15,075 bases of DNA from an uncultured Lachnospiraceae bacterium (GCA_910585065.1 CAJUCG010000055.1:1-15075), one strand, 5' to 3'. Shown: positions 6,729-14,764, numbered from the stretch's first letter. Notes: generated by a model not told the origin, from the letters alone. A program made the numbers and translations.

Positions 6729-8369
6729 ATGGCGACAAATCCAATTCTAAAGCTGGACTATCCGGATCCCGACGTTATCCGTGTCGAGGACACCTACTAT
6801 ATGATTAGCACTACAATGCATTTTATGCCCGGGGGCGCGATTTCGCGCTCCTACGATCTGATTCACTGGGAGATCGCCTCCTATGTATTTGACGCGCATG
6901 AGGACACCCCTGCGGCGCGCCTTGAAAACGGAAAAAATATTTACGGACAGGGAATGTGGGCGGCCTCCCTGCGCTACCACCGGGGAATGTTTTACGTCTG
7001 CTTTATCGCCAACGACACGCATAAAACCTATCTCTACCGCGCAGAGCAGATCGAAGGACCATGGACAAAACAGTATGTGGAAGGGTTCTACCACGACTGC
7101 TCCCTGCTCTTTGACGAGGACAGAGCCTATATTGTCTATGGAAATACGGATATTTATCTGACCGAATTAAATGAAGATCTCTCCGCCCCAAAGGAAGGCG
7201 GTCTTTCCCGTCTGCTGGTTTCGGACAATCGCAGCAAGGTATGTCTCGGCTATGAGGGGGCACATCTCTATAAAATAAATGGAAAATATTACCTTTTTCT
7301 GATCCACTGGCCAAATCATGGGACGTGTCGGCGCACTGAAGCATGTTTTGTTGCTGACTCGCTGGATGGCACATTTATCGGCAGGGATGTCGTTGATGAC
7401 GATCTAAATTATTTTAATTCGGGCGTTGCTCAGGGAGGTATTGTCGATACGCCAAATGGAGCCTGGTACGCAATGCTCTTTCAGGATTACGGCGCACTCG
7501 GACGCATCCCCGTACTGATTCCAGTTACCTTCCAAAATGATTTTCCTATTTTCGGACATTTGTCCGGGCGCGTTGGCAAAATTCCAAAAAAAATAAGATC
7601 CACCAGCACAAGACCAAGCTATCACTATGCACCGCTCTACGGCGGAGATGATTTCTGCTATTCGCCGGGGAAGGACGGGAGGATCCATCTAAACCCATTC
7701 TGGCAGTGGAACCACATTCCACAAAACTCACTCTGGGACATTGATATCACATCGCTTCCGGACGAGACCTCTTCCGATATGCTCTCTCCCACCACTTTTC
7801 ACAGTGCGCACTGCTACAAAATCACCAGCGGAACACTCTGCAAAAATCTGACCCAGGCGGTAAATACCCTGACCCAGCGTCTGGTCGGATCGGTGAGTAC
7901 TGTGACAGTTACTCTAAACGGCAGTTTCCTAAAAGAGGGGGATTTTGCCGGACTCTGTGCCCTGCAGGGCTGCTACGCCTTTATCGGTCTGACTAGGGAG
8001 AACGGGAACTATTATATTGTCACACATGAGAGAAATCGACCAGAGACAGCAGAGCAAAAAGAAAACTATGACAGCGTGGAGATGACCAGAGTTCCCACAG
8101 ACTCTCCCTTTGTGCGTCTGCGGCTTTTCGCAGACTTTCGCGACAGAAAGGACAGCGTTGAATTTTCCTATCGGACTCTTCCAGAAAGAGAATCCTCTGG
8201 CGGACTAAACGGTGGGACATCCGAATTTCAGGCACTGGGACAGACACATAAACTCTATTTTCTGCTCGATCATTTTACCGGGTGTCGGGCAGGACTCTTT
8301 TTGTATTCTACCAAAGAGATAGGTGGCTCCGCCCTTTTCGCCGAGTTTTCCTTTGAGGCGGAAGAATAA
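6729..8369 (+). CDS. Cytoplasmic GH43 beta-xylosidase/arabinofuranosidase with C-terminal beta-sandwich
   Basis: This is a 546-residue GH43 enzyme without a signal peptide, so it probably acts on imported xylo- or arabinoxylo-oligosaccharides in the cytoplasm. The catalytic acids are visible: base Asp13 in DYPDPDVI, pKa-setting Asp123 in YHDCSLLFD (Cys where many relatives have Pro), and general acid Glu176 in GYEGAHLYK. MHFMPGG (31-37) and GQGMWAASLRYH (74-84) are typical of this branch, which I tentatively place near subfamily 12. Residues from about 310 to 546 form the concanavalin-like C-terminal domain common in GH43 xylosidases. GAAAGGA lies 11 bases upstream of the ATG, a long spacing. 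It is probably co-transcribed with the secreted GH43 upstream; the flippase follows after 91 bases. Xylosidase versus arabinofuranosidase activity cannot be settled here. Confidence 0.88.
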   Translation: MATNPILKLDYPDPDVIRVEDTYYMISTTMHFMPGGAISRSYDLIHWEIASYVFDAHEDTPAARLENGKNIYGQGMWAASLRYHRGMFYVCFIANDTHKTYLYRAEQIEGPWTKQYVEGFYHDCSLLFDEDRAYIVYGNTDIYLTELNEDLSAPKEGGLSRLLVSDNRSKVCLGYEGAHLYKINGKYYLFLIHWPNHGTCRRTEACFVADSLDGTFIGRDVVDDDLNYFNSGVAQGGIVDTPNGAWYAMLFQDYGALGRIPVLIPVTFQNDFPIFGHLSGRVGKIPKKIRSTSTRPSYHYAPLYGGDDFCYSPGKDGRIHLNPFWQWNHIPQNSLWDIDITSLPDETSSDMLSPTTFHSAHCYKITSGTLCKNLTQAVNTLTQRLVGSVSTVTVTLNGSFLKEGDFAGLCALQGCYAFIGLTRENGNYYIVTHERNRPETAEQKENYDSVEMTRVPTDSPFVRLRLFADFRDRKDSVEFSYRTLPERESSGGLNGGTSEFQALGQTHKLYFLLDHFTGCRAGLFLYSTKEIGGSALFAEFSFEAEE

Positions 8370-8383
8370 TTCAAATGACATAA

Positions 8384-8455
8384 CGCCCCCGCACAACTCA
8401 TATACTGTTTCCAAACAGAAATGATTTTGCGGCGGGCGCGATGCCCCTGCGGGGG
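8384..8455 (+). promoter_or_regulatory. Compound stem-loop and ribosome-site hairpin before the flippase gene
   Basis: The arm CGCCCCCGC (8384-8392) pairs with GCGG-C-GGGCG (8429-8438), nine pairs with one bulged C. The loop contains an inner hairpin CTGTTT (8405-8410)/AAACAG (8413-8418). Directly after, CCCC (8444-8447), loop TGC and GGGG (8451-8454) would sequester the GGGGGA ribosome site of the ATG at 8461. No T tract follows, so a terminator is unlikely. The structure could limit flippase translation relative to the GH43 genes. Confidence 0.35.
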
Positions 8456-8460
8456 ACATC

Positions 8461-9963
8461 ATGAAAAATAAACTTATCTTAGGAACTTTATTCCTTACCA
8501 TTACCGGATTTATCACGCGAATCATCGGATTTTTTTATCGAATTTTTCTCTCCAATGCGCTGGGTGCCAGGCTGCTTGGCATTTATCAGCTCATCTTTCC
8601 CGTCTATGGCATTTGTTTTACCATCTTTGCCTCCGGCATTCAGACCGCCATCTCAAAACAGGTAGCGGAAAAAGAGGCGACGGGGGATAAACAGGGCGGA
8701 AGACACATCCTAACCTGCGGCATTCTTCTCTCTGCATCAAGTGCCATTCTTACCCTAGTTGTAATTTATTTCGGTGCACCCTGGATTGCAAAGACTTTCC
8801 TGCGGGAGCCAGAATGCGCAAAAAGCCTGCAGTTGCTCGCGCTTTCCTTCCCCTTTTGCGGAGTTACCTCCTGCATTCACGGCTATTGCTACGGTTTAAA
8901 AAAGTCCTTTCTTCCCGCCACCTCACAACTAGTCGAGCAGAGTATGCGCGTTATTTTTCTCTATACCGTCGCCATCTCCCTCCCGATCACCTGTGAGCTT
9001 GCAATTGTCGCGTTGGTTGCTGGAGAGCTTGCGTCCTGCCTCTACTGCGTATGCGGGAATTTTGTGCTGCAAAAAAGAAATAAAGTTCTAAAGATACACC
9101 CCGCCTTAACCTCCCGCAACCACCTAACCAAACTTCTCTCCATAAGCTTACCCCTGACCACCAACCGCCTTTTTATCAATATCCTACATAGTTTTGAGGC
9201 TTTTTTAGTTCCGCTTGCCCTGCGCCGCTACGGGCTTACCCGCGACGAAGCATTGAGCATTTTTGGTATTCTCTCCGGCATGACCATGTCCTTTTTGATG
9301 TTTCCGGGAACACTTACGAACTCCCTGTCCGTTCTGCTCCTGCCGGTAGTTTCCGAATCCGCCGCCAGAGACAATCTGCGCGCACTCTCCCACTCTGTTG
9401 CGGCTGCGGTTAAATACAGCGTCCTCTTAGGGGTGTGCGCCGGATTTGCATTTTTCTTTTTCGGGAGGGAACTTGGCATTACCGTTTTTTCGGAGGAGCG
9501 GGCAGGAAGCTTTCTTGCAAACCTTTCCTTCCTCTGCCCGTTTCTCTATGTTTCCACTACCTTTTCAAGCATCCTAAACGGGCTTGGGAAAATGAACCTT
9601 ACCTTCCTCTCCTCCGTCCTTGGCCTATCTTTGCGCGTTGTACTCTTTGCTACACTTATCCCGCGCCTTGGCGTTTACGGCTATTTTGTCAGCCTTTTAA
9701 TCAGCCAGCTCTTTCTTACCCTATTTGATTTAATCCTGGTAAGAAAAAGCATAAGATTTTCGTTTGATGCGGTCAATACTTTAGTAAAGCCCTCCATCAT
9801 CCTGTTTTCCGCCGCATCATTTTTTGTTCGGCTCTATGAATTTCTCGCCGCGCAAACTGTCCTCCCGCATCTTTTACTGTTAGCTGTATGCCTTATTCTC
9901 TTTGCCTTTGCTGCACTTAGTTTATTCTTTATCACTGGGGTGTGCAGGCGGGGAGAGATTTAA
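8461..9963 (+). CDS. spoVB: SpoVB-like lipid-linked oligosaccharide flippase (MOP superfamily)
   Basis: This is a 500-residue integral membrane protein with about 13-14 hydrophobic segments across its length. Its N terminus (GTLFLTITGFITRIIGFFYR, then ISKQVAEKEATGD near 64-76) closely resembles Bacillus SpoVB and its relatives, the MurJ-like branch of the MOP exporter superfamily. Family members flip undecaprenyl-linked cell-wall or polysaccharide precursors; SpoVB is needed for spore cortex formation. Clostridia often carry several paralogs, so a role in sporulation, vegetative wall or surface polysaccharide cannot be chosen from sequence. The ribosome site GGGGGA is close to the ATG and lies in a hairpin. 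The gene is co-directional with the two GH43 genes but has no obvious metabolic link to them. Its TAA overlaps the tatD stop codon on the other strand. Confidence 0.85.
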   Translation: MKNKLILGTLFLTITGFITRIIGFFYRIFLSNALGARLLGIYQLIFPVYGICFTIFASGIQTAISKQVAEKEATGDKQGGRHILTCGILLSASSAILTLVVIYFGAPWIAKTFLREPECAKSLQLLALSFPFCGVTSCIHGYCYGLKKSFLPATSQLVEQSMRVIFLYTVAISLPITCELAIVALVAGELASCLYCVCGNFVLQKRNKVLKIHPALTSRNHLTKLLSISLPLTTNRLFINILHSFEAFLVPLALRRYGLTRDEALSIFGILSGMTMSFLMFPGTLTNSLSVLLLPVVSESAARDNLRALSHSVAAAVKYSVLLGVCAGFAFFFFGRELGITVFSEERAGSFLANLSFLCPFLYVSTTFSSILNGLGKMNLTFLSSVLGLSLRVVLFATLIPRLGVYGYFVSLLISQLFLTLFDLILVRKSIRFSFDAVNTLVKPSIILFSAASFFVRLYEFLAAQTVLPHLLLLAVCLILFAFAALSLFFITGVCRRGEI

Positions 9964-10739
9964 CCTATCCCAAAGAGCCGCTCAGTATTTTCCTTAGCGG
10001 CTTTCTTTAATTCCTCCTCCGAAACCTTCATAAATTTTGCCAGTTTTTTCGCAACATATATAATATTTTCTGGCACATTTGTTTTAGAAAGCCCTGGTAC
10101 ATCGCGCGGCACCAAATACGGTGCGTCCGTTTCAAGCAAAATCCGGTTAAGCGGAATGGCGCGCACCGCCTCGCGCAGTTCTCCTGCGCGGCGATCGTCA
10201 CAGATCCAGCCGGTGATTCCGATATAAAATCCCATCGAGAGATACTGCTCTGCCGTCGCCCTATTCCCGGTAAAACAATGAACTACAGAACGCCTGCAAA
10301 TTTCCGGGTGTTTTTTAAAGCGCGCCGCAAAATCTTTTGCGGCACTGCGCTCATGCAAAAATAATGGCTTTTGCAGCTTTTCCGCCAACACAATATGTTT
10401 TTCAAGGCAACGGATCTGATTCTCCTTAGTGGAGAACATTCGATCGTAGTCCAAGCCGCACTCGCCGACGGCGACAATTTTTTTATTTTCCGTGATGATC
10501 TCCTCCATCCGCGCAAAATCCTCAGGCTTTGCCGCATCCGCATTGTGCGGGTGAATCCCTGCAGTTCCGTAGACAGTATGTGTGCGGGTAAACAGATTTA
10601 TCTTTTCATTTTCCTTTCGATCCGTCCCCGTTAGGATACAGACAACGCCGCAGTTTTGCGCGCTATCAATAATCTTTTCCGGATCGGGGAATTGTCTGCA
10701 AAACAAATTTAATCCGATATCGTAATATTTGGTTTCCAT
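9960..10739 (-). CDS. tatD: TatD-family metal-dependent nuclease
   Basis: This is a cytoplasmic TIM-barrel metal-dependent hydrolase of 259 residues. E. coli TatD is a 3'-5' exonuclease on single-stranded DNA and RNA linked to DNA repair. The sequence follows E. coli TatD closely: it opens YYDIGLNL (E. coli MFDIGVNL) rather than the DTHCHL of YabD/YcfH relatives, and has GIHPH (His63, His65), GECGLDYDR (Glu93), His129, HCFTG (His154), ITGWICDDRR (175-184) and LLETDAPYLVPRD (Asp205). The start at 10739 lies 7 bases after the metA stop; the metA GGGGGT end is the likely, rather distant ribosome site. It is last in the rluF-ligA-metA-tatD operon. Its final codons overlap the flippase stop and contain that gene's probable terminator on the opposite strand. 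Confidence 0.93.
   Translation of the reverse strand: METKYYDIGLNLFCRQFPDPEKIIDSAQNCGVVCILTGTDRKENEKINLFTRTHTVYGTAGIHPHNADAAKPEDFARMEEIITENKKIVAVGECGLDYDRMFSTKENQIRCLEKHIVLAEKLQKPLFLHERSAAKDFAARFKKHPEICRRSVVHCFTGNRATAEQYLSMGFYIGITGWICDDRRAGELREAVRAIPLNRILLETDAPYLVPRDVPGLSKTNVPENIIYVAKKLAKFMKVSEEELKKAAKENTERLFGIG
9976..10008 (+). terminator. Probable flippase terminator inside tatD
   Basis: AGCCGCT (9976-9982) pairs perfectly with AGCGGCT (9996-10002) across a 13-base loop, followed by a T-rich tail, TTCTTT (10003-10008). It sits 13 bases after the flippase stop and is read as an intrinsic terminator on the plus strand. On the minus strand the same bases are tatD codons and no good U tract follows. 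Confidence 0.6.
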
Positions 10740-10746
10740 CTTTGTT

Positions 10747-11655
10747 TTACCCCCATTCATACGGCGTATTCTGATATACAAGATAATTGATCCAGTTAGT
10801 GTAGAGCGCGTTGGCATGAGCGCGCCACATTAAAAGTGGACGGTTTTTCGGATCGTTTTCCGGATAATAATTTTTTGGCACCGCGATCTCAAGCCCCTTA
10901 TCCACATCGCGCCTGTACTCTTTATCAAGCGTTACGCGATCGTACTCCGGGTGCCCCATCACAAAAACTTGTCTGCCATCGTGTGTCATACATAAGAACA
11001 CACCTGCTTCCTCGGACTCCGCCAAAATTTTTAATTCTTTGCATACCTCGATCTCCTTTTTTGCCACCTCAGTGTAGCGCGAGTGCGGCGCGTAAAAAAT
11101 ATCGTCAAACCCGCGCACAAGAGGCTCGCGCCGCAATAGCACATGATGTTGGTAAATGCCGGAAAGTTTTTTGTCAAGCTCCCTATTCTTCAATCCAAAG
11201 TGGTAGTAAAGCCCCGCCTGCGCGCCCCAGCAGACATGGAGCGTGGAAGTGACATTCTCCCTGCTCCATGCCATAATCTGCTTTAATTCATCCCAGTACG
11301 TAACTTCCTCAAATTCCATTCGTTCCACCGGCGCGCCCGTGATAATCAAACCATCAAATTTACTTTCCCTGATCTCTTCAAATGTCTGGTAAAATTTGTC
11401 AAGATGGCTAGTCGCTGTATTATGCCCCACATAACTTGAAGTTGTTAAAAAAGTGACATCTAACTGTAACGGGGTGTTGGACATACTGCGCAGAAGTTGT
11501 ACCTCTGTATCCTCCTTTAACGGCATAAGATTTAAGATCGCTATCTGCAACGGACGAATATCCTGATGCAGTGCGCGCGTTTCATCCATCATAAATATAT
11601 TTTCTTCTTCCAGAATCTTCTTCGCCGGAAGATCGCTTTGCACCTTGATCGGCAT
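10747..11655 (-). CDS. metA: Homoserine O-acetyltransferase (MetA family, acetyl type)
   Basis: This is a MetA-family acyltransferase of 302 residues that activates homoserine for methionine synthesis in the cytoplasm. The catalytic triad fits the family numbering: Cys142 in HVCWGAQAGL, and His235 and Glu237 in MGHPEYDR. Residue 111 is Glu (TGAPVERMEF), whereas E. coli has Gly; work on the Bacillus cereus enzyme links Glu111 to acetyl-CoA use, so O-acetylhomoserine is the predicted product despite the common annotation as a succinyltransferase. AAAGGGGGG precedes the ATG at 11655. It follows ligA after 22 bases with no room for a SAM riboswitch or T-box, so any methionine control must act elsewhere. 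It ends 7 bases before tatD. Confidence 0.95.
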   Translation of the reverse strand: MPIKVQSDLPAKKILEEENIFMMDETRALHQDIRPLQIAILNLMPLKEDTEVQLLRSMSNTPLQLDVTFLTTSSYVGHNTATSHLDKFYQTFEEIRESKFDGLIITGAPVERMEFEEVTYWDELKQIMAWSRENVTSTLHVCWGAQAGLYYHFGLKNRELDKKLSGIYQHHVLLRREPLVRGFDDIFYAPHSRYTEVAKKEIEVCKELKILAESEEAGVFLCMTHDGRQVFVMGHPEYDRVTLDKEYRRDVDKGLEIAVPKNYYPENDPKNRPLLMWRAHANALYTNWINYLVYQNTPYEWG

Positions 11656-11677
11656 GATATCCCCCCTTTCTTTTCGG

Positions 11678-13696
11678 TTATTTTTCCTCGTTCGGTTCTA
11701 ACGCTTTTGAAGGCGTGTCTTTTAAATTTTCTTCGTTCTGCTCTAACATTTTTAAGAATTCTTCCTCCGTGAGAATCGGGATATTCAGCTCCTTCGCCTT
11801 CTTATTTTTGGAAGAATTTGAAAGGCTGTCATTGTTGATAAGATAGTTTGTCTTTGCTGTTACAGAACCTGTTACTTTGCCGCCCTCCCGCTCAATTGCC
11901 TCCTTTAGTTCGTTCCGGTTTGCAAAATGCTCCACAGAGCCAGTAATCACAAAGACTTTTCCCGCGAATTTCTCTCCCACACTCTCCTCCGCGATAAAGC
12001 GCACCTCTTTTAAAAGATCATCCACTATCCGCTCGTTCTCCGGCTGTTCAAAAAATGCAGCGAACGAGTCCGCGATCACTTCCCCGATCCCCTCAATCTC
12101 CACCATCTCCTCACGGCTTGCATGGCGGATCAGATCCATCTTGTTGTCAAATTGCTTGCAGATAAGCTTTGCATTCGCCAGCCCCACATTAAAAATACCA
12201 AGACTATAGACAAATTTTGCCACACTGACTTCGCGTGCCTTCTCAATCGAAGCTACAAGTTTTTGGTAGGATTTCTCTCCAAAGCCTTCCATCTGCGTAA
12301 TTTTTTCGCGATGGCGATCTAAGTGGAAGAGATCTGCAGGCTCTTTTATCATATGCTCATCAATAAATTTCTCCAGTGTCGCCTCGGAAAGCCCCTCGAT
12401 ATTCATTGCGTCACGGCTGACAAAATGGGTGAACTGCTTAATTTTTTTTGCCGGACATTCCTCATTGATACAATAGAGGGTTTTAGTTTCATTCTCCTCC
12501 TTGATATGAGTTTTCTGCCCGCAGATCGGACAAACCTCCGGCACCTTAATATTTTTGCTGCGCGTTAAATTGTCCGCGATCTGCGGAATAATCATATTTG
12601 CCTTATAGACAGTAACAATATCTCCGATCCCAAGCTCCAGCCCTTCCATAATACTGATATTGTGAAGGCTCGCGCGGGAGACGCTCGTTCCCTCTAACTC
12701 CACTGGCTCAAAGATCGCAACAGGATTGATAAGTCCGGTGCGCGACGGACTCCACTCGATCTCAAGCAGTTTCGTTTCGCGCAGTTCATCCCGCCATTTA
12801 AACGCGATGGAATGGCGCGGAAATTTCGATGTGCGGCCAAGCGAGATCCCGTAGGCGATATCATTGTAAGTCAGCACTAAACCGTCGGATGGGAAATCAT
12901 TTTTCTCAATCTTTTCCGCAAACTCTCTTACTGCCCCCTCCACAGTCTCCGCCGTGACAAGACATTCTTCCACGGTCTCAAACCCCTGTTCGCGCAGCCA
13001 CTGCATCTGCTCCATTCTTGTCGGCAGATTGGGAATTTCCTCGCCCATCCTCGCACTTACTAAGGTAAAGGCAAAGAAATGGACATTGCGCTTTGCCGTG
13101 ATCTCGTTGCTTAGCTGGCGCACTGAACCGGAGCAGAGATTGCGTGGATTTTTGTAGCGTGCCTCCACCTCCGCAATCCCGGCATTGATCTTCTCAAAAT
13201 CCGAATATTTAATCACCGCCTCACCACGCAGAATTAACTCACCTGAAAACGGGACGGAAAGAGGAATATTCTTAAAAACTTTTGCATTGTTAGTAATAAT
13301 CTCCCCGACCTCACCATTTCCCCTGGTCGCTGCCTGGAAAAGTTTTCCATCCCGATAAGTCAGCACAATTGTTAGACCGTCAAGTTTCCAGGAGAGTACC
13401 CCCTCCTTGTCTTTTAACCACACAGAGAGTGCCGATGGATCTTTCGTCTTATCTAGGGAGAGCATCGGGCTTTCATGACGCACCTTTGGCAGTTCAGACA
13501 AGACTTCATACCCCGCGCGCATCGTCGGACTATTTGCCATTACAATGCCTGTCTCCTCCTCAAGTGCTTTTAACTCGTCGTAGAGCCTGTCATATTCCAG
13601 ATTGCTCATAATTTCGCGATCTTCCTGCTCATAGGCAAACGCCGCGCGGTTCAACAATTCAGTCAGCTCTCTCAGCCTTTTTTTCTTTTCTTCCAT
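11678..13696 (-). CDS. ligA: NAD-dependent DNA ligase, divergent LigA
   Basis: This is a 672-residue NAD-dependent DNA ligase with the complete LigA order: domain Ia (1-55), nucleotidyltransferase (about 65-305), OB fold (about 306-385), Cys4 zinc finger (Cys389, 392, 409, 414), helix-hairpin-helix region (about 430-560), and BRCT (about 576-650). The nucleophilic Lys104 lies in SWKLDG. Motif LRGEAV (156-161), NPRN (183-186) and Lys300 (SIAFK) are kept. Several usual contacts are changed relative to E. coli: His23 to Glu, Asp32 to Asn (Tyr22, Tyr35, Asp36 kept), Glu113 to Ser (Ser102), the RGDG motif to RGNG, and Lys290 to Thr (Thr276). It could be a lineage variant or a second, specialised ligase. 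AAGGA lies 9 bases before the ATG, which overlaps the upstream gene by 25 bases. Confidence 0.93.
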   Translation of the reverse strand: MEEKKKRLRELTELLNRAAFAYEQEDREIMSNLEYDRLYDELKALEEETGIVMANSPTMRAGYEVLSELPKVRHESPMLSLDKTKDPSALSVWLKDKEGVLSWKLDGLTIVLTYRDGKLFQAATRGNGEVGEIITNNAKVFKNIPLSVPFSGELILRGEAVIKYSDFEKINAGIAEVEARYKNPRNLCSGSVRQLSNEITAKRNVHFFAFTLVSARMGEEIPNLPTRMEQMQWLREQGFETVEECLVTAETVEGAVREFAEKIEKNDFPSDGLVLTYNDIAYGISLGRTSKFPRHSIAFKWRDELRETKLLEIEWSPSRTGLINPVAIFEPVELEGTSVSRASLHNISIMEGLELGIGDIVTVYKANMIIPQIADNLTRSKNIKVPEVCPICGQKTHIKEENETKTLYCINEECPAKKIKQFTHFVSRDAMNIEGLSEATLEKFIDEHMIKEPADLFHLDRHREKITQMEGFGEKSYQKLVASIEKAREVSVAKFVYSLGIFNVGLANAKLICKQFDNKMDLIRHASREEMVEIEGIGEVIADSFAAFFEQPENERIVDDLLKEVRFIAEESVGEKFAGKVFVITGSVEHFANRNELKEAIEREGGKVTGSVTAKTNYLINNDSLSNSSKNKKAKELNIPILTEEEFLKMLEQNEENLKDTPSKALEPNEEK

Positions 13697-14697
13697 ACTG
13701 CACCATCCTTATTTTTATTATTATTTTTTATAGCTTTTTTCCCTGTCTTGTTTCTGCTTCTTTCGCTCTCCTTTAGACTCCGGAACTTCCCCATAGAAGG
13801 CTTTTGTACTTTTTTGTTTTCTGTAATTTTCGCCGTCTTTTTCTGCGCATTTTTCTTTTCTGCCTTTTTCTCCGGATTCTTTTGGATTACGATTCCTTCT
13901 GGGGGCATAGCTTTATCCCCTTCTGTCCTGGTTTTTGCCACTGGGCAATTGGAGGAATCTTTTAGCAGATGATCTAATTCTAAAAGTTCCCTCTCCGTCA
14001 GATTGCGCCAGGTTCCCGCTTTCAGTCTGCCCAAAGTGATATTCATAATGCGCACGCGCAAAAGCGATCGCACACGGTAATCAAAATACTCGCACATCCG
14101 CCGGATTTGCCGGTTTAACCCCTGGGTCAGCACAATACGAAATTTTGTCTTATCAATCTGCTCTACAAAACAGGGTTTTGTCCGCGTATTAAGAATTGGC
14201 ACACCACCCGCCATCCCTCTTAGAAATTCTTCGGTGATTGGCTTGTTCACTTCCACAATATATTCTTTTTCATGCCGATTCCCTGCGCGAAGGATTTTAT
14301 TTACAATCTCCCCGTTGTTGGTCAGCAAGATCAGTCCCTCCGAATCCTTATCCAGACGGCCGATCGGAAAAATTCTCGCGCCATAATCGATATAATCCAC
14401 AATATTATCCGGTTCTCTTTTGTCCGCAGTGCAGACAATTCCCACCGGCTTATGGAATGCGATCAGTACCATCCGCTTATTTTTTATCACATCCCGCCCC
14501 TCAATGGTCACTTTTTGCCCCGGGGTTACTTTGCTGCCCATCACCGCGATCTCCCCGTCAATCTGCACCTTGCCCGAAATAATCCATCGATCTGCCTCTC
14601 TGCGCGAGCAAATTCCCGCATCACTTATATATTTATTGATCCGGATTTCCTCTTTTTGATCGGTACTTCCAAAAGAATCCTTTGTCAGTTTTCCCAT
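13672..14697 (-). CDS. rluF: Pseudouridine synthase, RluF-like, with Lys-rich tail
   Basis: This is an RsuA-family pseudouridine synthase of 341 residues, most like RluF, which in E. coli modifies U2604 of 23S rRNA and U35 of tRNA-Tyr. An S4 RNA-binding domain occupies about residues 17-63 (RINKYISDAGICSRREADR). The catalytic Asp116 lies in GRLDKDSEGLILLTN, and QGLNRQIRRMCEYFDYRV (192-209) with VRIMN is the RluF-type signature. From about residue 246 there is a low-complexity, Lys-rich tail of nearly 100 residues, longer than in E. coli RluF, probably for RNA contact. The start at 14697 is chosen from homology and an AAAGGA 9 bases upstream; the longer frame to 14793 would run into the promoter. 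It is first in the operon and overlaps ligA by 25 bases. RluB-type specificity is a less likely alternative. Confidence 0.9.
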   Translation of the reverse strand: MGKLTKDSFGSTDQKEEIRINKYISDAGICSRREADRWIISGKVQIDGEIAVMGSKVTPGQKVTIEGRDVIKNKRMVLIAFHKPVGIVCTADKREPDNIVDYIDYGARIFPIGRLDKDSEGLILLTNNGEIVNKILRAGNRHEKEYIVEVNKPITEEFLRGMAGGVPILNTRTKPCFVEQIDKTKFRIVLTQGLNRQIRRMCEYFDYRVRSLLRVRIMNITLGRLKAGTWRNLTERELLELDHLLKDSSNCPVAKTRTEGDKAMPPEGIVIQKNPEKKAEKKNAQKKTAKITENKKVQKPSMGKFRSLKESERSRNKTGKKAIKNNNKNKDGAVWKKRKKG

Positions 14698-14764
14698 ATT
14701 TTTCCATCCTTTCACTACCCCTTTACATTTGTTCCGCCCATAAAAATATGGATGTCCTTGTAAC

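Noticed and set aside
8375..8406. Possible separate flippase promoter (ATGACA and TATACT)
   Set aside because: The spacer would be 20 bases, outside the usual SigA range, and the boxes overlap the arm of the compound stem-loop.
13711..13900. Long T/A homopolymer runs that resemble terminator tails
   Set aside because: They are Lys and Asn codons of the RluF-like tail on the minus strand and are not preceded by a GC-rich hairpin.
14272..14763. 163-codon open frame on the plus strand opposite rluF
   Set aside because: It is a shadow of the clearly homologous pseudouridine synthase and ends inside the promoter region of that gene.
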